Assembly: GCA_021796155.1 (NCBI GenBank)
Contig: JAJYOO010000005.1
Coordinates: 1 to 24,134, forward strand
DNA from: Chloroflexota bacterium
GTDB taxonomy: Bacteria > Chloroflexota > Anaerolineae > Anaerolineales > Villigracilaceae
Reading direction: 5' to 3'
DNA length: 24,134 nt
Part shown: in pieces, positions 7,886 through 15,395 of the stretch
How positions within the stretch are numbered: the first letter of the stretch is position 1
Layout: every line of letters starts with the position of its first letter
Notes under the pieces: model-generated
Seen by the model: the letters and a program-made list of their open reading frames with translations, nothing else
Databases searched by the model: none
Told to the model about the DNA's origin: nothing
Made by a program: the position numbers and the translations under genes

Positions 7886-8065
7886 ATGAACACAGTACAC
7901 AAAGACCCAGTCTGCGACATGACGGTCGGCCCATTCAATGACGTACTTACTATTCAATATAAAGGGCGAACATATTATTTCTGCTCGCAGTTATGCAAAA
8001 TATTATTCGAGCGCGAACCTGAAAAGTATCTCAACAAAAGCGAACATGAGCATCATCACCACTAA
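7886..8065 (+). CDS. YHS-domain mini-protein
   Basis: A 59-residue protein starting MNTVHKDPVCDMTVGPFNDV and containing 'YKGRTYYFCSQLCKILFEREPEKYL'. This is a complete YHS/TRASH-like domain: the first Cys in 'DPVCDM', then C-x3-C in 'FCSQLC' and the downstream 'F...PEKYL'. YHS modules bind heavy metals, especially copper, and often occur at the N-terminus of copper ATPases or as separate chaperone-like proteins. The C-terminus 'HEHHHH' adds further metal-binding capacity. AAAGGA lies 11 bases upstream. The gene stands alone with its own terminator, about 1.1 kb before the CopB-type ATPase, which itself lacks a YHS domain, so it may supply that function in trans. Confidence 0.88.
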   Translation: MNTVHKDPVCDMTVGPFNDVLTIQYKGRTYYFCSQLCKILFEREPEKYLNKSEHEHHHH

Positions 8066-8077
8066 CCCTCTCTGCCT

Positions 8078-8119
8078 GATGATGGCCTGTTCATAAAATA
8101 GAACAGGCCATCATCTTTT
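8078..8119 (+). terminator. Intrinsic terminator after the YHS gene
   Basis: A perfect 15-bp stem (8078-8092 with 8101-8115), eight-base AT-rich loop, then TTTT. Confidence 0.9.
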
Positions 8120-8212
8120 CTTCGCGCCAGACTTTTATGAACTCTTTGTCTCACCTTTACAAAACTTTTGCGGACGAATGCTATCCTTCCTTCATCAAGA
8201 AAGGAACAACTT

Positions 8213-8386
8213 ATGTTCTTCATGTGGATCATTCCCATCGTCCTGATCGGTCTGCTCGTCTACGCCATCGCTGGCGGCAATCTCGGCAATGTTTTCAGAC
8301 CCGCTTCAGGACGCGTCTGTTCGCATTGTCGTCAGCCTGCCCAGGCTGACTGGAAAGTTTGCCCGCATTGCGGGCAGGCACTATAG
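8213..8386 (+). CDS. Short membrane-anchored zinc-ribbon protein (ribbon 1)
   Basis: A 57-residue protein: one transmembrane helix (MFFMWIIPIVLIGLLVYAIA) then a zinc ribbon with two Cys pairs, C-x2-C in 'CSHC' and C-x2-C in 'CPHCG', joined by 'RQPAQADWKV'. The start at 8213 has AAAGGA seven bases upstream; a longer in-frame start at 8168 would add a tail out of keeping with a membrane-first protein. The C-terminus closely resembles that of the protein at 8682-9050. The function is unknown. It begins a three-gene run of zinc-ribbon proteins. Confidence 0.75.
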   Translation: MFFMWIIPIVLIGLLVYAIAGGNLGNVFRPASGRVCSHCRQPAQADWKVCPHCGQAL

Positions 8387-8394
8387 AGGCTGTC

Positions 8395-8667
8395 ATGTGC
8401 GGATGCATGTCGAACCATTCCATGATGGGGCACGATCATGATGGACATCAAACTGCCCAGCAGTCCCAGGCTACGCCCATCGCGGTCGCGTCTGTTTCCG
8501 ATTACAAATGTGCCCATTGCGGTTATCCCTTGCAAAGGAGATTTGCATTCTGTCCCAGTTGCGGGATGCAACTACAAACGGCAAAGTGTCCCGCCTGCGG
8601 ACAAAAGGTGGATCCAACCTGGGGTTCCTGCGCTTATTGCGGCTCGCCGTTGGGCGATAAATCATAG
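8395..8667 (+). CDS. Soluble double zinc-ribbon protein with His/Met-rich N-terminus (ribbon 2)
   Basis: A 90-residue protein. The first 20 residues (MCGCMSNHSMMGHDHDGHQT) are rich in Met, His, Cys and Asp, like copper-handling tails. Two zinc ribbons follow: 'CAHCGYPLQRRFAFCPSCG' and 'CPACGQKVDPTWGSCAYCG'. The second has the same 'W..C..CG' pattern as its neighbours. The ATG at 8395 has GAGG upstream and lies eight bases after the previous stop, so the genes are probably co-transcribed. A further in-frame ATG at 8359 lies inside the previous gene and is less likely. Confidence 0.72.
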   Translation: MCGCMSNHSMMGHDHDGHQTAQQSQATPIAVASVSDYKCAHCGYPLQRRFAFCPSCGMQLQTAKCPACGQKVDPTWGSCAYCGSPLGDKS

Positions 8668-8681
8668 AAAGGAAATTTGAA

Positions 8682-9050
8682 ATGAAAAAAGTGAATTGGT
8701 TAGTCGTTGGCATCGTGGTTATCGTTCTCCTCCTGTTCTTGTTTGGTGGAGGCATGATGTTCGGAGGCTGGGGCTATCATGGTTACGGCATGATGGGCGG
8801 CTATGGTGAACTTGGCATGATGGGCCGGGGATACTCTCCCTTTGGCTGGTTCGGAATGGGACTCGGTATGCTCTTCATGTGGATCATCCCTCTTGGCGTT
8901 CTTGTCTTAATCGGCTTTGGCGTTACTGTTCTGGTTCGCAATTCTGGAAACGGGATTAAGCCGACCATCTCGAAACCCTGCCCCAATTGCGGAAAGGACA
9001 TACAAGCCGATTGGCAAAATTGTCCCTACTGTGGCACAACTCTGAAATAA
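8682..9050 (+). CDS. Two-helix membrane protein with Gly/Met-rich loop and C-terminal zinc ribbon (ribbon 3)
   Basis: A 122-residue protein. An N-terminal transmembrane helix (about 6-24) leads into a Gly/Met/Tyr-rich loop (about 25-60, with repeats such as GYGMMGGYGELGMMGRG). A second helix begins with FMWIIPLGVLVLIGF (about 66-88), followed by a zinc ribbon 'CPNCGKDIQADWQNCPYCG' at the C-terminus. Helix 2 plus ribbon is a clear relative of the whole 57-residue protein at 8213 (shared FMWIIP, QADW, CP.CG). Met-rich loops often bind Cu(I), which fits the setting before copB. AAAGGAAA precedes the ATG. Confidence 0.78.
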   Translation: MKKVNWLVVGIVVIVLLLFLFGGGMMFGGWGYHGYGMMGGYGELGMMGRGYSPFGWFGMGLGMLFMWIIPLGVLVLIGFGVTVLVRNSGNGIKPTISKPCPNCGKDIQADWQNCPYCGTTLK

Positions 9051-9075
9051 GATATCCCTCGATCTAAAAAGCATG

Positions 9076-9102
9076 ATAGCCTATCTTTCGATAGGCTATT
9101 TT
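9076..9102 (+). terminator. Terminator-like hairpin after the zinc-ribbon genes
   Basis: A perfect 10-bp stem (9076-9085 with 9090-9099) with loop TTTC, followed by TTT. The right arm is also copy 3 of the recurring 14-mer (9091-9104, ATAGGCTATTTTGC), so the site may have a second, regulatory role ahead of copB. Confidence 0.65.
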
Positions 9103-9183
9103 GCTTATATGGATATGAGTAAGGCTATGCTACGCATTAAACGACAGTTGCCGTAGAATAACATTTAGTGAAAGGAGTTCCAC

Positions 9184-11322
9184 ATGTCTAATATGGAACA
9201 TAAACATGATCAACATATGGCTGATGAAATGCAGTTGCATAAAATGAATCATGATATGCACAGTGAACACATGGGCCACGACATGGCTGAACATTCCATG
9301 CAGGATATGAACATGGATCACAAAATAGATGGCGGTCACGCTCATCATGCGGATCATACAGGCCATGAGCGGATGTTCCGCGCTCGCTTCTGGGGAAGCC
9401 TGTTATTGAGCATCCCCGTTCTTGTTTTCAGCCCCACGATTCAGAGTTGGTTAGGATTCAACATCCCTTCATTTATTGGCAGTAACTGGATTCCATTTCT
9501 CTTCGCCCTGATTGTTTTCATCTATGGTGGAATCCCGTTTATCAGAATGGCTATTCCTGAAGTCCGCAACCGCGAACCCGGGATGATGACGCTTATTTCA
9601 CTGGCAATTTCAGTGGCATTGGTTTACAGTCTTGCGGCGCAACTCTTCAACATCGGCGAGGGCTTCTTCTGGGAATTGGTCACACTGATTGACATCATGC
9701 TGCTCGGACACTGGTTGGAGATGCGGAGTGTACGTCAGGCATCGGGTGCTTTGAACGAACTTGCCAAACTGATGCCAGATACTGCCGAACTCATCACATC
9801 GGATAGCAACACGAGAACTGTTTCTGTCAGCGCACTTAAATCAAATGATGTTGTTCTGGTTCGACCGGGAGCGAGCGTCCCCGCCGATGGGCAAGTCATC
9901 GAAGGCGAGTCCAGTATCAACGAAGCGATGATCACAGGCGAGTCGAAACCCGTTGACAAGGGAATCGACTCAAAAGTCATTGCGGGAACGATCAACGGAG
10001 ACGGCAGTCTGCGCGTGCGCGTTACGGCGACGGGAGATCAGACGGCGCTGGCGGGCATCATGCGTTTAGTTGAGCAGGCACAAAAGTCGAAATCCAAAAC
10101 GCAATTGCTTGCGGATCGAGCCGCGGGCTGGTTGTTCTATGTCGCGCTGGGAGTCGCCGCACTTACGGCAATTGCATGGATCATCGCGGTGGGTTTCAAT
10201 ATTGACGTTTTGAAACGCGTGGTGACGGTGCTGGTGATCGCCTGCCCACACGCGCTTGGCCTGGCTGTGCCTTTGGTCGTCGCTATCACCACATCGCTCG
10301 GCGCTCGCAATGGAATCCTGGTTCGCAATCGTCTGGCGTTGGAAGCTGCGCGCAGCATTGATGTGGTCGTGTTCGATAAAACGGGCACGTTGACGGAAGG
10401 CAAATTTGGTGTAGTTGGAATTTGGACTGCGGATGGATGGTATGAAAACCGCGCGTTGGCTCTGGCCGCCGCGATTGAAGGCGACTCTGAACATTTGATT
10501 GCGCGAGCCATCCGCACCGCGTCGGACGAACGAAAAGTTGAATTGCCATCTATAAGTAGTTTCTTGGCGATAAAAGGACGCGGCGCTCAAGCCGACTTTG
10601 AAGGAAAATCCGTTTACGTGGGCGGACCTCGTCTGTTGGAGTCTCTCGAAATTTCTCCTTCACCAACAATCGCAAGTTTTGCTGATGATGCTGGACGAAA
10701 AGCCCAATCGGTCGTTTTCCTGATCGTCGAGAAACAAGTCATCGCGGCTTTTGCTGTTGCAGATGTGATCCGCCCTGAAAGCAAACAAACAGTTGAGCGA
10801 CTCCATGCAATGGGTGTGGAAGTCGCCATGTTGACGGGCGACAGCCGTCCTGTGGCTGAAGCCGTCGCGTCTGAGTTGGGCATTGACCACGTCTTCGCGG
10901 AAGTCTTGCCTGAGCACAAAGATCAAAAGGTGGCAGAGCTACAATCGCAGGGAAAGCGCGTGGCGATGGTCGGAGACGGAGTCAACGATGCTCCAGCGTT
11001 GACGCGTGCGGATGTCGGCATCGCCATCGGCGGTGGCACGGACGTTGCGATTGAATCGGCGGGTTTGATTTTGGTGAAAAGCAATCCATTGGATGTGGTC
11101 AAGACCATTGCATTGAGCCGCGTCAGTTATCGAAAGATGATTCAAAACCTGTGGTGGGCAGCGGGCTATAACATCGTGGCTTTGCCATTAGCAGCGGGTG
11201 TGTTGGCGCCATGGAACATTTTGCTCTCGCCCGCGGTCGGCGCGCTATTGATGTCGCTCAGCACGATCATCGTCGCCATCAATGCCCAGTTGCTGCGTCA
11301 AGCAAAACTCGTGACTGAATAA
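9184..11322 (+). CDS. copB: CopB-type copper-translocating P-type ATPase (P1B-3)
   Basis: A 712-residue heavy-metal pump that uses ATP to move copper (or silver) out of the cytoplasm. The first 62 residues carry a dense His/Met tail rather than a CxxC domain, as in CopB proteins. About eight transmembrane helices follow. The ion-binding helix carries C-P-H (354-356, '[13 protein letters not shown]'), the mark of the P1B-3 class, in place of C-P-C of CopA. Catalytic parts: 'TGES' (251-254), the phosphorylated Asp in '[12 protein letters not shown]' (D398), 'MLTGDS', and the hinge '[16 protein letters not shown]'. GAAAGGAG lies upstream of the ATG. Together with the YHS gene and zinc-ribbon genes it forms a metal-resistance neighbourhood before the copper-electron-transfer cluster. 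Confidence 0.94.
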   Translation: MSNMEHKHDQHMADEMQLHKMNHDMHSEHMGHDMAEHSMQDMNMDHKIDGGHAHHADHTGHERMFRARFWGSLLLSIPVLVFSPTIQSWLGFNIPSFIGSNWIPFLFALIVFIYGGIPFIRMAIPEVRNREPGMMTLISLAISVALVYSLAAQLFNIGEGFFWELVTLIDIMLLGHWLEMRSVRQASGALNELAKLMPDTAELITSDSNTRTVSVSALKSNDVVLVRPGASVPADGQVIEGESSINEAMITGESKPVDKGIDSKVIAGTINGDGSLRVRVTATGDQTALAGIMRLVEQAQKSKSKTQLLADRAAGWLFYVALGVAALTAIAWIIAVGFNIDVLKRVVTVLVIACPHALGLAVPLVVAITTSLGARNGILVRNRLALEAARSIDVVVFDKTGTLTEGKFGVVGIWTADGWYENRALALAAAIEGDSEHLIARAIRTASDERKVELPSISSFLAIKGRGAQADFEGKSVYVGGPRLLESLEISPSPTIASFADDAGRKAQSVVFLIVEKQVIAAFAVADVIRPESKQTVERLHAMGVEVAMLTGDSRPVAEAVASELGIDHVFAEVLPEHKDQKVAELQSQGKRVAMVGDGVNDAPALTRADVGIAIGGGTDVAIESAGLILVKSNPLDVVKTIALSRVSYRKMIQNLWWAAGYNIVALPLAAGVLAPWNILLSPAVGALLMSLSTIIVAINAQLLRQAKLVTE

Positions 11323-11347
11323 CATTGTTTCAACATGAAGCTCAAGG

Positions 11348-11379
11348 AAACAGACCTTAAAGTTTTGGAGTCTGTTTTT
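11348..11379 (+). terminator. Probable terminator after copB
   Basis: An 8-bp stem (11348-11355 with 11370-11377) with a 14-base loop and a T-rich end (TTTTT). It separates copB from the redox cluster, which starts about 130 bases later. Confidence 0.6.
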
Positions 11380-11506
11380 ATGTCATCCGCCAGCATTACG
11401 TTCGTCATAAGCCATTTCGCCTATGAGGAATGTGGCTATCCTGCCCTGCAAATAAACCTGTGCATCCAATATAGTTGCTCCTGAATGGATTATAGGAGAA
11501 TTATTG

Positions 11507-12031
11507 ATGATGAAAAAATGGATTTTGATTAGCGTCGGTGTCCTGTTTTTTCTTGGCGCATGTGGTTTTATCGGTCAACCGATCATATCGTCAAACGCGC
11601 CCATGAATAATGGGTATAGCACCCAACGACAGGGCGGCGGCTCCGCATCAAACGGACAGCAAATCTATTTCACTGCAACTGACCAAAACGGCCAGTATAT
11701 TTCCTACACAGGCGGACCCTACTTCGGCGGAATGATGATGGGAAGTTATCTTACCTGCGCTTCCTGTCACGGCAGCGATGCACACGGCGGCACGCACTAC
11801 ATCCACATGCAGGCGATTGACACACCAGCCATCAATTATGCTGCACTGATCGAGATGAAAAAGCAAGACTCTGGCGGCAATCCTACCGATTATTCGCTCG
11901 ACGATTTTCGCGGAGCTGTGGTCGATGGGCACGATACTGCTGGAAATCAACTGGATCAAAACATGCCGCATTGGCAGATGAGCGACCAAGATTTGCAAGC
12001 CCTGCTCGATTATCTCAAGACCCTGCATTAG
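11507..12031 (+). CDS. Lipoprotein c-type cytochrome
   Basis: A 174-residue monoheme cytochrome c. The N-terminus is a lipoprotein signal ending LGAC, so the mature protein would be anchored at Cys19 on the outer face of the membrane. Heme attachment is CASCH (C84, C87, H88) and the likely Met axial ligand is in 'NMPHW' (M153). The C-terminus 'MSDQDLQALLDYLKTL' is typical of class I cytochromes. Between signal and heme is a Gly/Ser-rich spacer. AGGAG (11494-11498) sits eight bases before the ATG at 11507; a TTG three bases earlier is a less likely start. It opens the six-gene redox cluster. Confidence 0.88.
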   Translation: MMKKWILISVGVLFFLGACGFIGQPIISSNAPMNNGYSTQRQGGGSASNGQQIYFTATDQNGQYISYTGGPYFGGMMMGSYLTCASCHGSDAHGGTHYIHMQAIDTPAINYAALIEMKKQDSGGNPTDYSLDDFRGAVVDGHDTAGNQLDQNMPHWQMSDQDLQALLDYLKTLH

Positions 12032-12071
12032 TTACCATAACAACATTCAATCTTCGAACGTGGGCATCAAC

Positions 12072-12491
12072 ATGATATATCGTAAATTCATTTTTCCAGC
12101 CTTGGTCGTGGTTCTGGTTGCCGCGTCGCTTTCGGCTTGTTCGAGCAACAGTGCAGGCGATATGCCCATGGCATCGCTCGACCAAATGCCTGCGGTTGTT
12201 CAATCCGCGCCAGTGACGGTGCAACAAGCTTATCAATTCGCGGTCGCCAATCCTGATGTGATGAAAGGCATTCCCTGTTATTGCGGCTGCGGAAGCATCG
12301 GTCACACGTCGAACTACTCTTGCTATGTCAACAGCGACGGTTCGTTCGATAACCATGCTCTCGGTTGTTCGCTCTGCGTGGACATTACGCAGGATGCGAT
12401 GCGATTATCAAAAGAAGGCAGGACCGCGCCACAAATCAAAACCTACGTGGACGCGACATATTCCAAATACGGCCCATCGAATATGCCTTAA
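12072..12491 (+). CDS. PCYCGC-motif lipoprotein
   Basis: A 139-residue secreted lipoprotein with signal peptide and lipobox 'LSAC'. The mature part has the family hallmark 'GIPCYCGCGSIGHTSNYSCY' and a second pair 'GCSLCVD', six cysteines in all, followed by 'EGRTAPQIKTYVDATYSKYG'. PCYCGC proteins (Pfam family of that name) have no settled function; the Cys array suggests copper or another thiophilic metal. Its place between a cytochrome c and a CuA protein suggests a metal chaperone or redox role on the outer face of the membrane. The ATG at 12072 was preferred over an in-frame GTG at 12060, since the signal peptide then begins MIYRKF; no strong ribosome-binding site was found. Confidence 0.82.
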   Translation: MIYRKFIFPALVVVLVAASLSACSSNSAGDMPMASLDQMPAVVQSAPVTVQQAYQFAVANPDVMKGIPCYCGCGSIGHTSNYSCYVNSDGSFDNHALGCSLCVDITQDAMRLSKEGRTAPQIKTYVDATYSKYGPSNMP

Positions 12492-12495
12492 TTCC

Positions 12496-12939
12496 ATGAG
12501 ACCTCGCGTTTTGCTTCTCTTGATGATCATGACTGGACTGGCCGTGGCATTCGCGCCACTGCCCGCTTCATCCATTCCGCCTCAAACGCGGACCTTTCAG
12601 GTTGACGCGCGTCAATTTGCCTATTCTCCATCCGAGCTTGCCGTCAATCCAGGTGATACCGTGACTATTCAACTTGTCAGCACGGATGTGGTTCACGGAC
12701 TCTACATCGACGGCTACGATATTTCCGTTGAAGCTGATCCAGGTCAAACTGCGACATTGACTTTTGTCGCCAATAAACCGGGTTCCTTCCACTTTCGATG
12801 CAATGTGACCTGCGGTGCAATGCATCCATTCATGATTGGCAAATTGACCGTGGGTGAAAACGATTGGCTTTATCGTTCGATCGGACTGTCCGCGTTGGCT
12901 TTGGCTGGTGTGGTCGTTTTGGCAAAACAAAAAGATTGA
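12496..12939 (+). CDS. Stand-alone CuA-domain cupredoxin (COX2/NosZ type)
   Basis: A 147-residue exported protein: N-terminal signal or anchor helix (about 4-25), cupredoxin domain, C-terminal helix (about 128-143) and a short Lys tail. All CuA ligands are present: H67 ('VVHGLY'), C102, C106, H110 and M113 ('CNVTCGAMHPFM'). Their spacing (35, 4, 4 and 3 residues) is identical to that of cytochrome oxidase subunit II, so a binuclear CuA site is very likely. Unlike true COX2 it lacks the N-terminal two-helix hairpin, and no COX1 is adjacent. It starts four bases after the PCYCGC gene and ends six bases before the polyferredoxin gene. A role in passing electrons between polyferredoxin and a cytochrome is inferred. 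Confidence 0.88.
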   Translation: MRPRVLLLLMIMTGLAVAFAPLPASSIPPQTRTFQVDARQFAYSPSELAVNPGDTVTIQLVSTDVVHGLYIDGYDISVEADPGQTATLTFVANKPGSFHFRCNVTCGAMHPFMIGKLTVGENDWLYRSIGLSALALAGVVVLAKQKD

Positions 12940-12945
12940 TCGATC

Positions 12946-14430
12946 ATGGCAGGCATCGAACTTACTCGCAGTCTGCTCATAAAGAACACACTCAAAAACC
13001 GTTATCCGCAACTGGCCGTGTTTATCGTCATGTTGGTTGGTTTTCTTTTTGCCATTGTAGCAGGGCTGATCGGTACGCCAGTTGGCAGTCATAATTTCAG
13101 TATTGTGTTCATTTGGATCGCGTGGTGGGCGATTCTGATTCTCGTCGCAGTTCCATTCTTTGGACGCGGATGGTGTTCAATTTGCCCAATCCCACTTCCG
13201 GGGGAATGGCTTCAGCGCGGCGCGATTCTGAATCCACCGAACAAAAAACCAAAATGGCTTCATCTGCGCTGGCCCAAATTCCTTCGCAACATTTGGTTGC
13301 AAAATATTTCGTTTCTTCTGCTTGCGTTGTTCAGCAGTGTTTTGCTAACTACACCAAATATCACCGGGATCGTTTTAGCCGTGATGTTATTCACCGCCAT
13401 TGGATTGAGCATGATTTTCGAGCGCCGATCCTTCTGTCGTTATCTCTGCCCCGTTGGAGGATTCATCGGACTCTATTCGCAAACCGCGCCGATTGAATTG
13501 CGAATCAAAGATAAACAACTTTGCATAACCTGTGATGGCAAACCTTGTTACAACGGCGCTTCGACTGATCTCTATACAAGTGAGAAGAACGCTCACTTTA
13601 CTCGACCCGCGCCGCTCAGTGCGAATTCGGGTTATGGCTGTCCGTGGGATGTCTTTCCTGGTGGGCTGACCAAGAACACGTATTGCGGGCTTTGCATGGA
13701 ATGTCTTCGCACCTGCCCGAACGACAACATTGCAATCAATCTTCGTCCGTTCTCTGCCGATCTTGCCAAACCGTCTGCGCGGCTCGACGAAGCATTCAAG
13801 GCTTTTATCATGCTTGGCTCGGCGATGATCTACGCGGCTGTCCTGCTCGGTCCGTGGGGAACGCTCAAAGATGCGGCTTACGACGTTGACACAGGTTCGT
13901 GGTTTATATACGCAGCAGTTTTTCTTGGAATCATTTTCATCATCATGCCGTCCGTTTTTGCGCTTTGCGTCCCTTCGCCTTCACTCACCATTCGTCCGCA
14001 GGATGGCTGTGCTGATGCCGCGAACAGCGATGGCACTTCGGTGCGAGACGGCAGGGCGAGTTTGCATTTTGAAAATTTCAGTTCATTCAAAAAGCGATTC
14101 ACAACTTTATCCACTTCTCTCATTCCGCTCGGCTTGATGTTTTGGGTCGCGTTCAGTCTGTCGTTTGTATTCACCAACGCAACCTATATCTTGGTTTCGT
14201 TGTCTGATCCGCTTGGTCTCGGATGGAATCTTTTCGGCACGGCAAACGTCGCGTGGCAACCTTTGTTTTCATCCATGCTCGCGTCCACACAAACGCTGGT
14301 ACTCGCCGGAGGATTGATCTGGGCCGCGCGCACCGCACAGAAAGCCGCGCGTGAGGCAATGACATCTCCGATTCCCGTCATCGTCTATTGCTTGATTGCA
14401 ACATTCATCATGTTATGGTTATTGCTATGA
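12946..14430 (+). CDS. NapH/NosR-like membrane polyferredoxin
   Basis: A 494-residue membrane iron-sulfur protein. The N-terminal half has four or five helices with two C-x(2-3)-C-P motifs at their ends, 'CSICP' (C77, C80) and 'CRYLCP' (C164, C168), as in NapH, NosR and CcoG. A first Cys set follows ('CITCDGKPC', C193, C196, C201, with C232 nearby), then a typical 4Fe-4S motif 'CGLCMECLRTCP' (C247, C250, C253, C257). The C-terminal half adds about five more helices, longer than NapH (about 290 residues). The family takes electrons from quinol or ferredoxin to periplasmic partners. The last codon and stop overlap the next start (ATGA, 14427-14430), so the two products are made together. Confidence 0.85.
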   Translation: MAGIELTRSLLIKNTLKNRYPQLAVFIVMLVGFLFAIVAGLIGTPVGSHNFSIVFIWIAWWAILILVAVPFFGRGWCSICPIPLPGEWLQRGAILNPPNKKPKWLHLRWPKFLRNIWLQNISFLLLALFSSVLLTTPNITGIVLAVMLFTAIGLSMIFERRSFCRYLCPVGGFIGLYSQTAPIELRIKDKQLCITCDGKPCYNGASTDLYTSEKNAHFTRPAPLSANSGYGCPWDVFPGGLTKNTYCGLCMECLRTCPNDNIAINLRPFSADLAKPSARLDEAFKAFIMLGSAMIYAAVLLGPWGTLKDAAYDVDTGSWFIYAAVFLGIIFIIMPSVFALCVPSPSLTIRPQDGCADAANSDGTSVRDGRASLHFENFSSFKKRFTTLSTSLIPLGLMFWVAFSLSFVFTNATYILVSLSDPLGLGWNLFGTANVAWQPLFSSMLASTQTLVLAGGLIWAARTAQKAAREAMTSPIPVIVYCLIATFIMLWLLL

Positions 14431-15380
14431 AACGCTCGGAACTCCTCGCACGCATTTTGATAACGGTGACCATTATCGGGGCGGTCGGAACACCGCTATA
14501 TTTTTGGACGCGCACACCGCTCATCCACGCGCGCGTGGCGGAGAACGGCGGATGGAGGCCGAATGTCATTCAGGCAAAAGTCAATGAGCCGCTGCATTTG
14601 AGTCTCACATCCGATGATGTCACACATGAATTTGCGGTTGGACAAATGGACATGCCAAGCGTGGACGTGATGCCTGGCAAAGTGACCAACGTGACGCTGA
14701 CATTTGCCAAGCCTGGGACGTATACGTTCTATTGCACGCGTTGGTGTGGAGTGAATCATTGGCGGATGCGCGGCACGATTGAAGTCAGCGGTTCATCTTT
14801 GGACCTTGAGCCTGCTGCCATTCCATTGTACGTTTCCCTCGGACTCGACATTGACGTTCCGCACAACACGACGGTTATCCCAAGCGATAAGCCATCCGCG
14901 ATCCGCGGCGAAGGACTCGCACCCATTTTATCAATCTCTCAATTTATCAATCCCGATTTCTATCGCGCCAATTCGCCGTACCAATTGTTTGAAAATTTGA
15001 ATTCGACTGGCTTGAATGATTCCGAAAAATGGGATGTGGTCAGTTACATCTGGCAAGTGAACACCACGCCCGAATCATTATCGGATGGACAAAGACTTTT
15101 CGCACAAAATTGCTCAGCCTGTCATGGCGAGAACGGCGCGGGCGATGGAGTCTTTGCCAATAAATTATCGGTAAGCATCAATATCAACTCGATGATACAA
15201 AAGCCTGCCAACCTTACCGATCCCAAGCGGATGCTTGGCGCAAGTCCTGCATTGTTGCAGGGCAAAATCCTGCGCGGCGGGATGGGGACGGGGATGCCAT
15301 CCTGGGGGCCGATCTTTACCGAAGACCAAATCTGGGATTTGGTCGCATATGTTTATTCATTTCAGTTCCAATACCACTAA
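14427..15380 (+). CDS. CuA-domain and cytochrome c fusion protein
   Basis: A 317-residue membrane-anchored protein. After one N-terminal helix (about 8-27) there is a cupredoxin domain with a CuA site: H67 ('VTHEFA'), C103, C107, H111, M114 ('CTRWCGVNHWRM'). The C-terminal domain is cytochrome c with heme motif CSACH (229-233) and probable Met ligand M290 ('TGMPSW'). The CuA-cytochrome order recalls caa3-type COX2, but there is a single anchor helix instead of a hairpin. Between the two domains, residues about 160-212 look like a cytochrome fold that has lost CxxCH ('LNDSEKWDVVSYIWQ' is a typical last helix). Starts by ATGA overlap with the polyferredoxin. Confidence 0.88.
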   Translation: MKRSELLARILITVTIIGAVGTPLYFWTRTPLIHARVAENGGWRPNVIQAKVNEPLHLSLTSDDVTHEFAVGQMDMPSVDVMPGKVTNVTLTFAKPGTYTFYCTRWCGVNHWRMRGTIEVSGSSLDLEPAAIPLYVSLGLDIDVPHNTTVIPSDKPSAIRGEGLAPILSISQFINPDFYRANSPYQLFENLNSTGLNDSEKWDVVSYIWQVNTTPESLSDGQRLFAQNCSACHGENGAGDGVFANKLSVSININSMIQKPANLTDPKRMLGASPALLQGKILRGGMGTGMPSWGPIFTEDQIWDLVAYVYSFQFQYH

Positions 15381-15395
15381 CAAGGAGAATCAACT

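Noticed and set aside
10066..10590. Minus-strand frames opposite copB
   Set aside because: The plus strand has an uninterrupted P-type ATPase with all motifs; the opposite frames have no domains.
12946..14430. Naming the polyferredoxin napH, nosR or ccoG
   Set aside because: It shares CP motifs and 4Fe-4S motifs with all three, but the length, extra C-terminal helices and neighbours match none exactly.
12496..15380. Calling the CuA proteins cytochrome c oxidase subunit II
   Set aside because: CuA ligands match, but the two-helix N-terminal hairpin of COX2 is missing and no subunit I or III genes are present.
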